Shown here piece after piece: positions 8,661-17,983 of a stretch of 34,524 bases of DNA (position 1 is its first letter; every line of letters begins with the position of its first letter). This DNA is from JANMAT01 sp031359995 (GTDB taxonomy: Bacteria; Actinomycetota; Acidimicrobiia; Acidimicrobiales; Ilumatobacteraceae). The stretch spans positions 1 through 34,524 of the forward strand of contig JANMAT010000148.1 of assembly GCA_031359995.1 (NCBI GenBank). The letters are read 5' to 3'. A model generated the notes under the pieces. It was not told where the DNA came from. It saw only the letters and a list, made by a program, of their open reading frames with translations, and did no database searches. The position numbers were made by a program, and so were the translations under genes.

Positions 8661-9013
8661 GTTCTGCTCCTGTTTGTTGTTGGCTGAGGCGATGGCTCGT
8701 TCGGAGCCCGAGTTGGTGTTGCTGGGCGCGGGCCGGTCGTCGGTATGGATGGGTATGTCGGGGGCGACTTCGGCTGGGACCGCCGGTTCGGGAGCGCATG
8801 TGCGACCCGACGGGCGCACGCGGGCACGATGGGTCGGTCGAGAGCGAGTTCTGCCACCTGGGACTCGTCGGGGTCCAAGCCATCGGTCCGGACGCCGGAT
8901 CGAGTGTCGTGGCCGCGCTGCGCTCGGGGCCGAACGTGTCATGTCCGATCCGACCCCGAGCCAACGCGCCCGCCTCGAGAATCAGGTACCGTTCGTGCGG
9001 CTGTTGTGCGGGT
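8661..9013. other. Intergenic region, no gene seen
   Basis: About 350 bases between two genes read leftward. It should hold the promoter of the secreted-protein gene. No coding frame, hairpin or repeat stands out. Confidence 0.4.
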
Positions 9014-9505
9014 CTACGGATCGATCCTCGTGGCCTTGGCTACGCCGTCCAACCGGAAGAGCTCGCTGCCGCTTACGGGATCGAAGAACGCGACGATGTA
9101 GGGGTTCGTGAAGCTGCGGCGGCTGACGGTGACCGGTCCGCTGACGCGAACGGTGAACGCCGGCGCGCCGGAGGCGGGGTCTTCTGGTATGCCGCCCCAC
9201 ATCTCGTATCGGAAACGGCGGTCGGACCCGACCCACGCGCCGTGCAGAACGATGTTCACGGGGAAGATGTCCTGGTAGTGCATGGCGCCTCCGGCGGCGA
9301 ACACGAACACCCCCCGGTTCTTGAAGTCGCTGCCGACGTCTTGGCGGTCGCTGAGCCAGCCGCCGGTGAGAGTTGGGGAGTCGTCGCGGCTGTCGGTGCC
9401 GGCGAAGGCGGGCGACGCGACGGCAGCGGTTGCGAGGGCGGCTCCGCCGAGGGCGACGCCGGCCTTGCGAAGGACGCTCCGCCGACCTATCTGTGCTGAT
9501 TCCAT
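9014..9505 (-). CDS. Tat-exported protein of unknown function
   Basis: 163 residues. The N-terminus is a twin-arginine signal (IGRRSVLRKAGVALGGAALA) with likely cleavage after AFA at about residue 35. The mature part is strand-rich with aromatic pairs (GVFVFAAGG, FRYEMWGGIPED, NPYIVAFFDPVSG). I do not recognise the family. Export by Tat suggests folding, or cofactor binding, before secretion, but no metal or cofactor motif is obvious. It lies between the DUF3224-like gene and the giant regulator gene, all on one strand, with about 350 and 120 bases of spacing, so it is probably transcribed separately. Confidence 0.7.
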   Translation of the reverse strand: MESAQIGRRSVLRKAGVALGGAALATAAVASPAFAGTDSRDDSPTLTGGWLSDRQDVGSDFKNRGVFVFAAGGAMHYQDIFPVNIVLHGAWVGSDRRFRYEMWGGIPEDPASGAPAFTVRVSGPVTVSRRSFTNPYIVAFFDPVSGSELFRLDGVAKATRIDP

Positions 9506-9625
9506 GTCAGTGGCCTTTCAGACTCGGGTCACGAGGGCCCGATCGGAGCGCCCGCAGTCGGACCGTCGCACGTACCGGATGCAGATTGGATGCAACCTGG
9601 TTGGCGCCGGTGTGGGCGGGTCGGG

Positions 9626-12600
9626 TCAGGCGGTTTGGTATTGGGGGCAGGTGACCCGATAGGGCCCGAGTGAGCCGAGGAGCTCGGCCCATTCGGCTCT
9701 GGTGAGGTTCCGGCCCGCGGCCTGGCAGGCGAGTGTGTGCCAGTTCTCTGGGTCGACGTCGTAGTACACGACGGGACCGCCGAGAGGGCCGTGGTAGATG
9801 CCGTTGTCGGTGAGGAACGCTGCCGCGGCGGTCGAGTACGCGTCGTCGGTGACGCGCAGCGGCACACCGACGCGGTCTCCGGTAGCGGCATCGACCAGTT
9901 CGAAAAGCCCGGACCCGGTGATGCCGGCGATCCAGCGTCCATTGCGGACGAACCCGGCGCCGAACAGGCCGCCGTTGCCGGGGAGCGTCCGGATCACTCG
10001 GCCGGTGCGGGTCTCGAGGACGCGCAGTTCGTCGCCGAGGGCGAGCACCTGCTCGTCGTCGGGTGGGAACGTGAGGGCCGTGACACCGGCGAACGGTCCG
10101 GAGACGTCGGTGCCGCTGTCCGCGTCGAGGACGCGGACCTCACCGGTGATCGTCCGGACCGCTATGAACCGGCCGCTCGGGCTCCAACCGGGCGCGTTCG
10201 GGATGCCGCCGAAGTCGCGCGACCATCGTGTCTGCTGCGTTGCGACGTCGATCTGGTGGACGCGGCTGTCGAGGCCCGCGACGAGGAGGCGTGTGCCGTC
10301 GGGCGAGAACACGGCGACGTCGGCGGTGCCGATCTCGATCGGTGCTCCGAGTGGTTGGCCGGTGGCGACGTCGAGGATCTCGACGTGCTGGTAGTTCGTG
10401 GCGGCGACGTGGGTGCCGGTCGGCGACATCGTTACGGTTGCCAGGGCCGTCAGGGGGATCGTGGGACGGACCGGGGGACCGATCGGCGTCAACGTGGTGG
10501 TGTCGAGAACGGTCATCGCTTCGTCAGCAGCATCGATGACGAGGATCCGGCCTCGCGCACCGGCCAGGAGCCCGGTGATCGTCCGGTTGCCGGCCCGTAG
10601 GGTGCGGCCGATGACGCTGTGCTGATCCGGGTCGATCTCGATGAGCCGGTCCCCTGACGCGCCGAGCACGGTGCCGTTGGCGAGCCGGACGAGGGGCGTC
10701 ACGGTGCGTAACTCGACGCGAGGGAGCACGGATCCATCGGGTCGAACTCGCGCCACGCCGCCGGTGTAGAGGGTGACGAGCGCGCCGCCATCATCGAGCG
10801 CGAGTAGAGCTGTGCCGATGCTTGGGAGGTCACCGGTTCGGTCGTCGAGTGCGCCGGTGCTCACATCGATCGACACGATGCGGCCGCCCAACGTATTTGT
10901 CGTTAGGGCCGCGAGCAGCGACTCGTCGCCCGTCGCGGCGAGCGCCGACGGGCTCCCGTCGAGGTTGATGAGCCACCTTGTCGCCAGATCCGCCGCGGTG
11001 ACCAACGCGACGGCGCCCGAGTCGAGAGCGGCGTTCGGTGACCAGGCGACTGCGAGGGTTCCCCCGGACGGCAAGACGGCGAGGGCGCTGATGGTGCTGC
11101 CGCCGGTGAGGACGGCGCGACGGGTGGGAGCCGCAGCGCCCGGTGGGACGACCGCCACGGCGCTGCCGTCCACGACGGCCAACGAGTCGTCGGGCAGATA
11201 GGCGACTGGCGGACCCGACGGGTTCGCAGCTTCGGCTGGGGCGACGCGAACGCGTGGGGCCACCTCGCGCCCGGTGCGGGGGTCCCAACGGGCGATGTCA
11301 CCGTTGTGCGTGACGGTGACCAGTTCGTTGCCGCTGGGAGAGAACGCGAGGTGGGCGCGTGCGTCGAGTGTGATGGACACGCCGGTCGGCTGGAGCGATG
11401 CCGCGTCGAGGAGCACGATGGTGTCGTCGTCGAGTGCGAGGGCGACCAGGGAGGTTGATGCCGCCATCTCACCGACCACCGCCTCGTCGGGTAAGCCGAC
11501 GTCGACGTAGCGTCGGATGGCGGGCTGGGTGGCAAGCGCCGCGAACAACGCGTCTTCGCTGGCGGCGTCGGGCTGGCGTCGATAGGCCTCCACGGCGAGC
11601 AGCATGGCCAGGTCGGGCTGCGAGCTCGCGGTGGCGTGCGCTTGGAACGCGAGGCGTCGCAGGTCGGAACGCCGGCGTGCCACATCGGCGGCAGTCGCGC
11701 TCTCCGCCGCCGTCTGGGCGTTCCTGGTCGCGGTGTCCGCGTTCCTCGCCGCAGCGGTTGCGTTCGTATCGGCCCGCTGTCGTTGCACGACAGCGACCCC
11801 CGCGGCGGCGAGCGCAGCCACCAGCAACGTGCCCAACGCCGCGAGCGCCGCTCGTGCCGCGCGACGCGTGCGCCGGGCCCCTCGAGAAGACTCATGGAGG
11901 AACGCACGCTCGACCGGGGTGAGGTCATCGGCGTTGTCCGCCGCCCACTCCTCAACGGTGCCGAGGCGCGCACCGCGGTACAGGTCGCCAGCGTCGCGCC
12001 CGCGTGCCGCCCATCCTCCCGCAGCGTCGGTCAGATGACCCCGCAGACGCAGGCTCTCGCGGTCTTCGTCGACCCAACCGCGCAGACGCGGCCAATGCCG
12101 GATGAGCGCCTCGTGGGCGACTTCCACGGTCGGCGCGCGATCGAAGGGGTCGACGTCGAACGTGACGAGACGAGCCGCACCGAACGCTTCGATCACCGAC
12201 GACCCGACCGAGGTGAGCTCAGCGCGGCGGGCCCGGCGCCGCGTGTCCTCACTTCCCTCGCCCGGCGTCACGAGCCGGGTGAACAACTGCCGCGCCGCCG
12301 CACGACCGGCGTCGGGCAACGCATCGATGACGGTCTCCGCGCGGCTGGTCAACCCGCCCTCCAGGCCGCCCATGGATCGGTACGCGGTCCGGGTCATCGT
12401 GAGCCCGTCACGCTGGTCGAACAGTTCCGTGAGCGCATACTGCAGCAACGGCAGCCCGGCCGGTTGCGCCACGAAGTCGGCGACGAGCGCCGCCACCAGA
12501 CCCGGCTCGAGCGTGACTCCCACTCGCGCCGCTGGCGCCGACATCACCTGCTCGAGTTCGGCTGGGCCGAGCGGCGCGAGCGAGAACGACCCTGCCTCGA

Positions 12601-14782
12601 CCAACGCGCCGAGCACGGGGTGGGATAGCGGCCGGTCGTACAGATCGGCCCGGACGGTCGCCACCACCCGCACCCGACTGTCGGCCGACATCGTGGCGGC
12701 GACGAGAGCGTCGAGGAACCGATCACGAACCACCGGGTTCGCCATCGTCCACAACTCCTCGAACTGGTCGAGGACGAGCACGACGTCGTCGACACCCGCA
12801 GGAAGCACGGACGCGATGGCCGGACCGATTAAGGCCGGATCGAGCAACGCTGCGACCAGCCCGCGGCGATGCCTCACCGCGATCTGGGCGAGCGCCTCGG
12901 CGACCTCCTCAGACGGCTGCCCGCCTGGCACTGCCACCACGGCCAAACGGCCCTCACGTCGCATCCGGGGTAGGAGACCCGCACGCACCAACGAGCTCTT
13001 CCCCGACCCGGAGGCACCGACCACCACGACGAACCGTCGTTCGGACACGAGCGCAACCAGCCGCTCGAGCGACTCGGCGCGGCCGTGGAAGTCCTGGGCG
13101 TCGCCCGCGTCGAACGCTCGCAGACCCTTGTAGGGATTCGCGAGGAGCACGTTCCCGAGGGTTCCTGGACGCCCCGACGCTCCGTCCTGCGTGATCGAGG
13201 AGACGTTCGTCGCGTCCACGTCGGCGACCGCCGCCCGCCACGCGGTGAGGAACGCCGCGATGGACCCGAAACGATCATCAGGTGCCGTCGACATGGCACG
13301 ACCAAGCACCGCCTCGACAGCCGCTGGCACGCGCCAGCGCCTCTCGACAGCGGGCGTCCCCACGGAGCCCTCGCCTGGCTCCGCGCTCTCGTCCGAACGA
13401 GGGCGCAAGCCGACCAGCAGTTCGTGCACCATGACCGCCAGCGCATACTGATCCGACTCCGGCGTGGCCGTCGCGTCGAACGGTGCGTCGGGATAGTGAG
13501 ACGCCCCAGTCGTCGGGTTGGACCCGGTCGGTGGCAAGCGACCGGCGCCAACGGCGATACCGAAGTCGGACAAGTAGGCGTTGCCTTGCTCGTCCAGCAA
13601 CACGTTCGCCGAGCTCACGTCACCATGCACCACCCCAGCGGCGTGGGCCGCGACCAGGGCGTCGCCGATCTCCTCGACGAGCCGGTTCACCCGCCCAAGC
13701 GACCAACGCGAACCGTCGCGCGCGTCGTCGGCAACCGTGCCACCGCGCGTGAACCGGAACACGAGATAGGCGGCACCCGGCTCGCGCCAGAAGTCGTACA
13801 ACGGCACGATGTGCGGATGCTCGAGCCGGGCCACCAGCCGCGCTTCACCCTCGAAACGGCGGACGTAGCCCGGGTCGTCGGCGAGCTCGGGTCGCACAAC
13901 CTTCACCGCCACATCGCGGCCCACCCCCGGCTGCACCGCACGGTAGACCGCCCCGAACTCGCCCTCACCAATGACCTCCGTGAGCACGTACCCACGCACG
14001 CTTCGGCCAACCGTCACAAAAGCCAACGACGGATCCGCCACCGCAATCCGACGTTCCAGTTCAACAAGCTCGCGCGACGGGTCAAGCCCAACCTCGTCAG
14101 CCAGAACACCCCGGTGTCGATGGAACGCACGCAGCGCGTCGGCCTGCCGACCCGAACGGAACAGCGCCACCATCAACTGCGCCCAAAATCGGTCCCGCAA
14201 CGGATGCTCCGCCACCAGTCGCTCGAGCTCGGGCACCACCTCTACGTGAGCACCGAGATCGAGACTCGCCTGCACCCTCGTCTCCAAAGCAACAACACGG
14301 ACCTCCTCAAGGCGCACCACCGCCGGCCGACACCACTCCTCGTCCGCAAACTCACCGAACGCACGCCCGTGCCACAAACCCAACGCCTCATCCAACAACC
14401 GCACCGCGGCCGCCGGCGGTTCCATTGCCGCGGCACGCACCCCGGCAACGAACCGCTCCGCGTCAACCGTCACGTCACGGCGATCAAGCCCGTACCCCTC
14501 CGCACGCGGTGAAACGAAACCATCCCCAAGCGCAGTGCGCAACCGAGACGCATACGACTGCACCGTTCGAGTGGCGCCCACCGGAGGCACGCCGTCGCCC
14601 CACACCGCCTCAACGATCCGGTCGATGCCCACCACCCGACCCTCACCCAACAACAAGACCGCCAACAGGCGACGCTGCCGCGGACCACCCAACGGCACAT
14701 CCACACCATCGCTCACGACCCGCACGCCGCCAAGAAGATAGAAGTCCACCGAACCCCCCGCCCTGCCCCTCGTAGCGACCAA
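9626..14782 (-). CDS. Giant SARP (BTAD) - Ser/Thr kinase - STAND ATPase - WD40 regulatory protein
   Basis: 1,718 residues, intact. In order: an OmpR-type winged helix (about 12-105) and a BTAD helical domain (about 108-250), as in SARP activators. Then a Ser/Thr kinase (about 264-515) with G-loop GEGEFGAVY, Lys294 in DVAVKVV, catalytic loop HGDVSSAN at 386-393 and DFG at 406-408. Then a STAND-type P-loop NTPase with GASGSGKSS at 589-597 and Walker B VLVLDQFEE at about 668-676. One membrane helix follows (AALAALGTLLVAALAAAGVA, about 960-980), and a long WD40-like propeller fills the rest. The Lys of HRDxK is Ser, a variant also common in myxobacterial kinases (HRDVSPxN), so activity is plausible but unproven. 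An alternative start is GTG 14,749 behind a G-rich site. The membrane helix would place propeller and DNA-binding domain on opposite sides if it truly spans. Target genes unknown. Confidence 0.85.
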   Translation of the reverse strand: MVATRGRAGGSVDFYLLGGVRVVSDGVDVPLGGPRQRRLLAVLLLGEGRVVGIDRIVEAVWGDGVPPVGATRTVQSYASRLRTALGDGFVSPRAEGYGLDRRDVTVDAERFVAGVRAAAMEPPAAAVRLLDEALGLWHGRAFGEFADEEWCRPAVVRLEEVRVVALETRVQASLDLGAHVEVVPELERLVAEHPLRDRFWAQLMVALFRSGRQADALRAFHRHRGVLADEVGLDPSRELVELERRIAVADPSLAFVTVGRSVRGYVLTEVIGEGEFGAVYRAVQPGVGRDVAVKVVRPELADDPGYVRRFEGEARLVARLEHPHIVPLYDFWREPGAAYLVFRFTRGGTVADDARDGSRWSLGRVNRLVEEIGDALVAAHAAGVVHGDVSSANVLLDEQGNAYLSDFGIAVGAGRLPPTGSNPTTGASHYPDAPFDATATPESDQYALAVMVHELLVGLRPRSDESAEPGEGSVGTPAVERRWRVPAAVEAVLGRAMSTAPDDRFGSIAAFLTAWRAAVADVDATNVSSITQDGASGRPGTLGNVLLANPYKGLRAFDAGDAQDFHGRAESLERLVALVSERRFVVVVGASGSGKSSLVRAGLLPRMRREGRLAVVAVPGGQPSEEVAEALAQIAVRHRRGLVAALLDPALIGPAIASVLPAGVDDVVLVLDQFEELWTMANPVVRDRFLDALVAATMSADSRVRVVATVRADLYDRPLSHPVLGALVEAGSFSLAPLGPAELEQVMSAPAARVGVTLEPGLVAALVADFVAQPAGLPLLQYALTELFDQRDGLTMTRTAYRSMGGLEGGLTSRAETVIDALPDAGRAAARQLFTRLVTPGEGSEDTRRRARRAELTSVGSSVIEAFGAARLVTFDVDPFDRAPTVEVAHEALIRHWPRLRGWVDEDRESLRLRGHLTDAAGGWAARGRDAGDLYRGARLGTVEEWAADNADDLTPVERAFLHESSRGARRTRRAARAALAALGTLLVAALAAAGVAVVQRQRADTNATAAARNADTATRNAQTAAESATAADVARRRSDLRRLAFQAHATASSQPDLAMLLAVEAYRRQPDAASEDALFAALATQPAIRRYVDVGLPDEAVVGEMAASTSLVALALDDDTIVLLDAASLQPTGVSITLDARAHLAFSPSGNELVTVTHNGDIARWDPRTGREVAPRVRVAPAEAANPSGPPVAYLPDDSLAVVDGSAVAVVPPGAAAPTRRAVLTGGSTISALAVLPSGGTLAVAWSPNAALDSGAVALVTAADLATRWLINLDGSPSALAATGDESLLAALTTNTLGGRIVSIDVSTGALDDRTGDLPSIGTALLALDDGGALVTLYTGGVARVRPDGSVLPRVELRTVTPLVRLANGTVLGASGDRLIEIDPDQHSVIGRTLRAGNRTITGLLAGARGRILVIDAADEAMTVLDTTTLTPIGPPVRPTIPLTALATVTMSPTGTHVAATNYQHVEILDVATGQPLGAPIEIGTADVAVFSPDGTRLLVAGLDSRVHQIDVATQQTRWSRDFGGIPNAPGWSPSGRFIAVRTITGEVRVLDADSGTDVSGPFAGVTALTFPPDDEQVLALGDELRVLETRTGRVIRTLPGNGGLFGAGFVRNGRWIAGITGSGLFELVDAATGDRVGVPLRVTDDAYSTAAAAFLTDNGIYHGPLGGPVVYYDVDPENWHTLACQAAGRNLTRAEWAELLGSLGPYRVTCPQYQTA

Positions 14783-15138
14783 CGCAACTACCCACCCCTC
14801 GGGTCAACCCACAGCACCATCCGCCCAAACGGAACACGACCTGCGACCCCACCCAACCCCGTCGGACCGTACTCGCTCCACGCAACGGTCCCGAACAGCA
14901 CCGGCGCGACGGCGACCGCATCGGCGTTGCACAACTTGGCGGCCGTCCGCTCGGTCCGATCCCGGGCAGCAACATCGCCCCACATCGCTGGATCCCTGGC
15001 GCTGTAGGCGGTGAAGGTGGCCGTGCTTGCCGGGTGCTTTCGCGGCGGCGAGTCACGAGTTCGCGATCACGGCGATGTCAGGGTCATCGACACGTGGTCG
15101 GCGTGAATGGCCGGCGGCGTCTCAAGTGTGGTCGGTGC
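14783..15138. other. Intergenic region upstream of the giant regulator gene
   Basis: About 355 bases. A 65-codon minus-strand frame (14,788-14,985; contains VLFGTVAWSEYGPTGLGG) is conceivable but has no recognisable family, so I do not call it. The region probably carries the promoter for the SARP-kinase gene. Confidence 0.35.
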
Positions 15139-15519
15139 TCACACGATTTCTATCGCGACGTCACGGGCGTGCGCGGCGAGGGCTTCGATGTCTGCGGTGT
15201 CGCCTGTCAGGACCGTGCCACCGGGCTCGGCGAACGCGACGACGAGCGCATCGACGGCTGATCCTTTCGCTGCCTTGCGGCGTAGCTCAGCCGCTCGCCG
15301 GGCGGCTGCCATGGTCACTGTCGGCTCGACGACGCAGCTCTTCAGGAACCGGTTGGCGTTCGCGTCACGGCTGGGATGACCTTGGAGTGACTCGACCAGC
15401 ACGACGGTCGGCACGGTGGGGGGCCATAGCCCCGCCTCGCGAAACGCGCGGATCATGGCGAGCGACGTCTTTGACCGCGTGGACAGGCGGGAGACGCCGC
15501 CGCTGTCGAGGACCAGCAC
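15139..15519 (-). CDS. PIN-domain toxin (VapC-like ribonuclease)
   Basis: 126 residues from GTG 15,519. The acidic residues expected of a PIN nuclease are in place: Asp5 (LVLDSGG), Glu43 (LVESLQG), Asp90 (SAVDALVVAFA) and Asp107/110 (TGDTADIEAL). These bind Mg2+ or Mn2+ and cut RNA. The start lies three bases after the stop of the upstream antitoxin, so the pair is a tightly coupled operon. The first motif reads DSGGVSRL, not the usual D-S-x-x-L/I near the start. RNA target unknown. Confidence 0.85.
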   Translation of the reverse strand: MLVLDSGGVSRLSTRSKTSLAMIRAFREAGLWPPTVPTVVLVESLQGHPSRDANANRFLKSCVVEPTVTMAAARRAAELRRKAAKGSAVDALVVAFAEPGGTVLTGDTADIEALAAHARDVAIEIV

Positions 15520-15522
15520 GCG

Positions 15523-15771
15523 TCATCCTGCCCGGTCGAGTTGCCGGTCTCGTATCCGCCGCACGATCGCTTCGGCCCGAGATCGCTGGCCAGTGGTCGG
15601 TTCTCCGACCTCATCGGAGAGCGCGGCAAGGTACTCGTCGGTGGCGTCGAGGGCCTCGCGGCGCTCGAGTTCGGCGCGCACCGCGACTTGCAGGAGCTCC
15701 GACGCCGGCAGGTCGCGACGCTTCAGCTCGTCATAGAGGTCATCGGGAAGGTACACCTGGACTCGTGGCAT
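15523..15771 (-). CDS. Ribbon-helix-helix antitoxin (VapB-like)
   Basis: 82 residues from ATG 15,771; the longer frame to 15,882 lacks family character. The start MPRVQVYLPDDLYDELKRRD is a ribbon-helix-helix strand and helix, followed by LPASELLQVAVRAELERR. The C-terminus is the flexible, charged tail that would wrap the PIN toxin encoded three bases downstream. RHH antitoxins normally repress their own operon. A direct repeat TAGGCG-TATAGT-TAGGCG just upstream of the ATG (minus strand) overlaps the predicted -10 box and could be the operator. Confidence 0.8.
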   Translation of the reverse strand: MPRVQVYLPDDLYDELKRRDLPASELLQVAVRAELERREALDATDEYLAALSDEVGEPTTGQRSRAEAIVRRIRDRQLDRAG

Positions 15772-15778
15772 CCGCCTA

Positions 15779-15808
15779 ACTATACGCCTACCATTCTGCG
15801 CAAGGCAA
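15779..15808 (-). promoter_or_regulatory. Promoter of the VapBC-like operon
   Basis: On the minus strand TTGCCT (15,808-15,803) and TATAGT (15,784-15,779) are separated by 18 bases, close to sigma-70-type boxes. The -10 lies only seven bases upstream of the antitoxin ATG, so the mRNA would be leaderless or nearly so, which is common in actinobacteria. TAGGCG repeats flank the -10. Confidence 0.5.
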
Positions 15809-15934
15809 GAGTGGCATCGTGGAGGCCGTCGTGGCCGCCCGCGCCGCAACATCGTGGCCGAGATCGGCGCCATCGTCGCCACGTCAGCCCGAGCCGCCCG
15901 GCAGCGCCACGGACCTGTCGACGAACCAGCCGGA

Positions 15935-15957
15935 GATGGTGATGGTGATGGTGATGG
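15935..15957. repeat. GATGGT short tandem repeat
   Basis: Three full GATGGT units plus GATGG. It lies in a roughly 275-base stretch without a called gene, between the antitoxin promoter and the IS remnant. Slippage here would not affect a known frame. Confidence 0.6.
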
Positions 15958-16047
15958 CCGGGCTCGACGGTTGGCGGGTCGTTGGGCTGCGCCCGGGTTC
16001 GGTCTCGCGGTGGAGCTCTCGGTTGTTGATTAGGGCCCGCGAGGGAA

Positions 16048-17158
16048 TTACTCGGTCTGAGGTGTGTGGCCGATGGTGTAGTTCCATTCGCCGTGGAAGT
16101 CGTGGGGGGTGAGGGGCACGGTGGCGAGTTGGCGGTTGGTGATCTTGATGCCGGGTTGGTAGTAGCCGGGGTCGAGTTCGGCTCTGATGGTGAGCCCGGT
16201 GCGGGTGGTCGTGGCGCCGATCAGGTCGACGATCACTTGGTGGGAGGTGAGGGGTCGCCCGCGCCAGTTCATCGTGATGTGGGAGAACAGTCGGTGTTCG
16301 ATCCGGCTCCACTTCGATGTGCCGGGTGGGAAGTGACAGACGGTGATCTCGATCCCGGCGTGCGCCGCGAGTTAGGCGAGTTCGACCTTCCAAGGGCGGA
16401 CCCGGTAGCCGTTGGAACCACCAGCGTCAGCGGTGATCAACAGTCGGGTGGCGGCGGGGTACTGCTTGACCCCGACCATGTTCCACCAGCGGCCGATGGT
16501 GTGCACGGCGAACTCGGCGGTGTCATGGTCATCGCCCACGGTGACCCAGCCGGCGTCGGCGCCGATGTCGGACACCCCGTAAGGCACGGCCTTGGGGACT
16601 TCGGGATCGGGGAAGTCGTGCACATCGACGCGTACCGGGTCACCCGCGGGTTGCCACTCTTGGCCGCCGTTGGCTCGTTGCCCGACGAGTTCTTTCTTCT
16701 TGGCATCGACCGAGATCACCGGTTCCCCGGCGGCGAGACGCTCGGCGACGAGCCCGTTCAGATAGCGGAACTGGGCGTCACAGTCCTCATGTTGGCGGCC
16801 TTCGCGTTGTTTGGCGGTGCCCTGCAACGAGTAGTGCAACTCGTGGAGCAGACCGGCCACCGTCGCCGAGCTCACCGGGTGTCCCATGCCGGTCAACGCG
16901 TCAGCGAGCTGATAGGTCGACAGGCACGTCCACCGCAACGGCGACATCGGATGACCCCGACTGGTCGGTTCGACCAGTTCATCCAACACGACCACCAGCT
17001 CGGGGTCCTGATCAACCAGGCGCGGTCGACCCGCACCCACCCGACGTATCGGACCAGTCACGCCCACCCCGGCATCGACCTCACGGGTACCGGTCTGCAC
17101 CGTCGAACGCGACATCCCCGACGCCCGCGCCACCGCAGCTACACCACCACGTCCATAC
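16048..17158 (-). pseudogene. ISAzo13-family transposase, N-terminally truncated and with an in-frame TAA
   Basis: The minus-strand frame from GRGGVAAVARASGMSRSTV onward is an ISAzo13-type DDE transposase. The first Asp lies in ISVDAKKKELVG, the second in ITADAGGSNGYR and the Glu in SKWSRIEHRLFSHI. A TAA at about 16,374-16,376 follows KVELA, where the family has a Gln/Glu/Arg-like codon; the same frame then continues LAAHAGIEITVCHFPPG to the natural stop at 16,048. The nonsense codon separates the second Asp from the catalytic Glu. The N-terminal roughly 35 residues are missing, because the sequence switches at about 17,150-17,160 into an oxidoreductase gene on the other strand. No clear terminal inverted repeats were found. 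Confidence 0.8.
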
Positions 17159-17983
17159 ATGCCGCCCGTGCAGATCGGCGAGGTGATGCGAGCGTCCACG
17201 GTGGGCGAGGTGGTGGTGTCGCGCCGCCCTGGCCTCGAGCCCGGCGACATGGTGATGGGCCTCGGCGGCTGGCAGGACTACCACGTTGTCGGCGACGGGC
17301 CGATGGGCGCGCGCAAGCTCCCGAAGGAGCTGCCACCGTCCTGGTTCCTCGGCGCGCTCGGGGTCACCGGCGTCACCGCGTACTTCGGCCTGCTCGACCT
17401 CGGCGAGCCCAGGCCGGGGCAGACCGTGCTCGTATCCGGCGCCGCCGGTGCCAACGGATCGGTGGCGGGCCAGATCGCCCGCGTCAAGGGCTGCCGTGTC
17501 GTCGGCATCGCCGGCGGAGCCGAGAAGTGCCGGTGGCTCAGCGAGGCTGCGCACTTCGACGCCGCCATCGACTACAACGCCGAGGACGTCAGCGCCCGCA
17601 TCGGCGAGCTCTGCCCGGGTGGCGTGAACATCTACTTCGACCACGTGGGCGGCCCGATCCTCGAAGCCGCCCTCGACCACCTGGCCATGAACGCCCGCAT
17701 CGTCATGTGCGGCGGCATCTCGGGCTACAACGACACCACGCTGGCGCCGGGCCCTCGAAACCTGATGAACATCGTCCTGATGCGCGCCCGCATGGAGGGC
17801 TTCATCGTCATCGACTACTTCGACCGCATGGGGGAGGCGATCAGCGAGCTCGCCGGATGGCTCGCGTCGGGCGACCTCACGCACCACGAGGACATCCAGC
17901 ACGGCTTCGACCGCATCCCCGCCACGCTGAACCGGTTGTTCACCGGTCAGAACCTCGGCAAGCAACCGCTCGAACTCGACTGA
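17159..17983 (+). pseudogene. Zinc-independent MDR-family NADP-dependent oxidoreductase, missing its N-terminus
   Basis: 274 residues remain. The start MPPVQIGEVMRASTVGEVV corresponds to roughly residue 80 of the CurA/prostaglandin-reductase-like medium-chain reductases; the first substrate-domain strands are absent. The cofactor domain is complete: VSGAAGANGSVAGQIARVKG is the Rossmann loop and GGAEKCRWL the NADP-binding turn. The rest (YFDHVGGPILEAALDHL, GYNDTTLAPGPRN, HHEDIQHGFDRIP) is intact to a normal C-terminus. The junction with the transposase remnant sits exactly at the first codons, so the truncation came from rearrangement or insertion. The missing piece is not found on the other side of the IS remnant. 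Confidence 0.75.

Noticed and set aside
14788..14985. 65-residue minus-strand ORF upstream of the giant regulator gene
   Set aside because: Some protein-like segments, but no recognisable family or ribosome site; not enough support.
15935..15957. GATGGT array as a phase-variable tract or CRISPR-like repeat
   Set aside because: Only about three and a half units, no spacers, and no gene frame runs through it.
16374..16376. TAA in the ISAzo13-like transposase as recoding
   Set aside because: TAA is not a selenocysteine codon and the gene is also truncated; an ordinary nonsense mutation is simpler.
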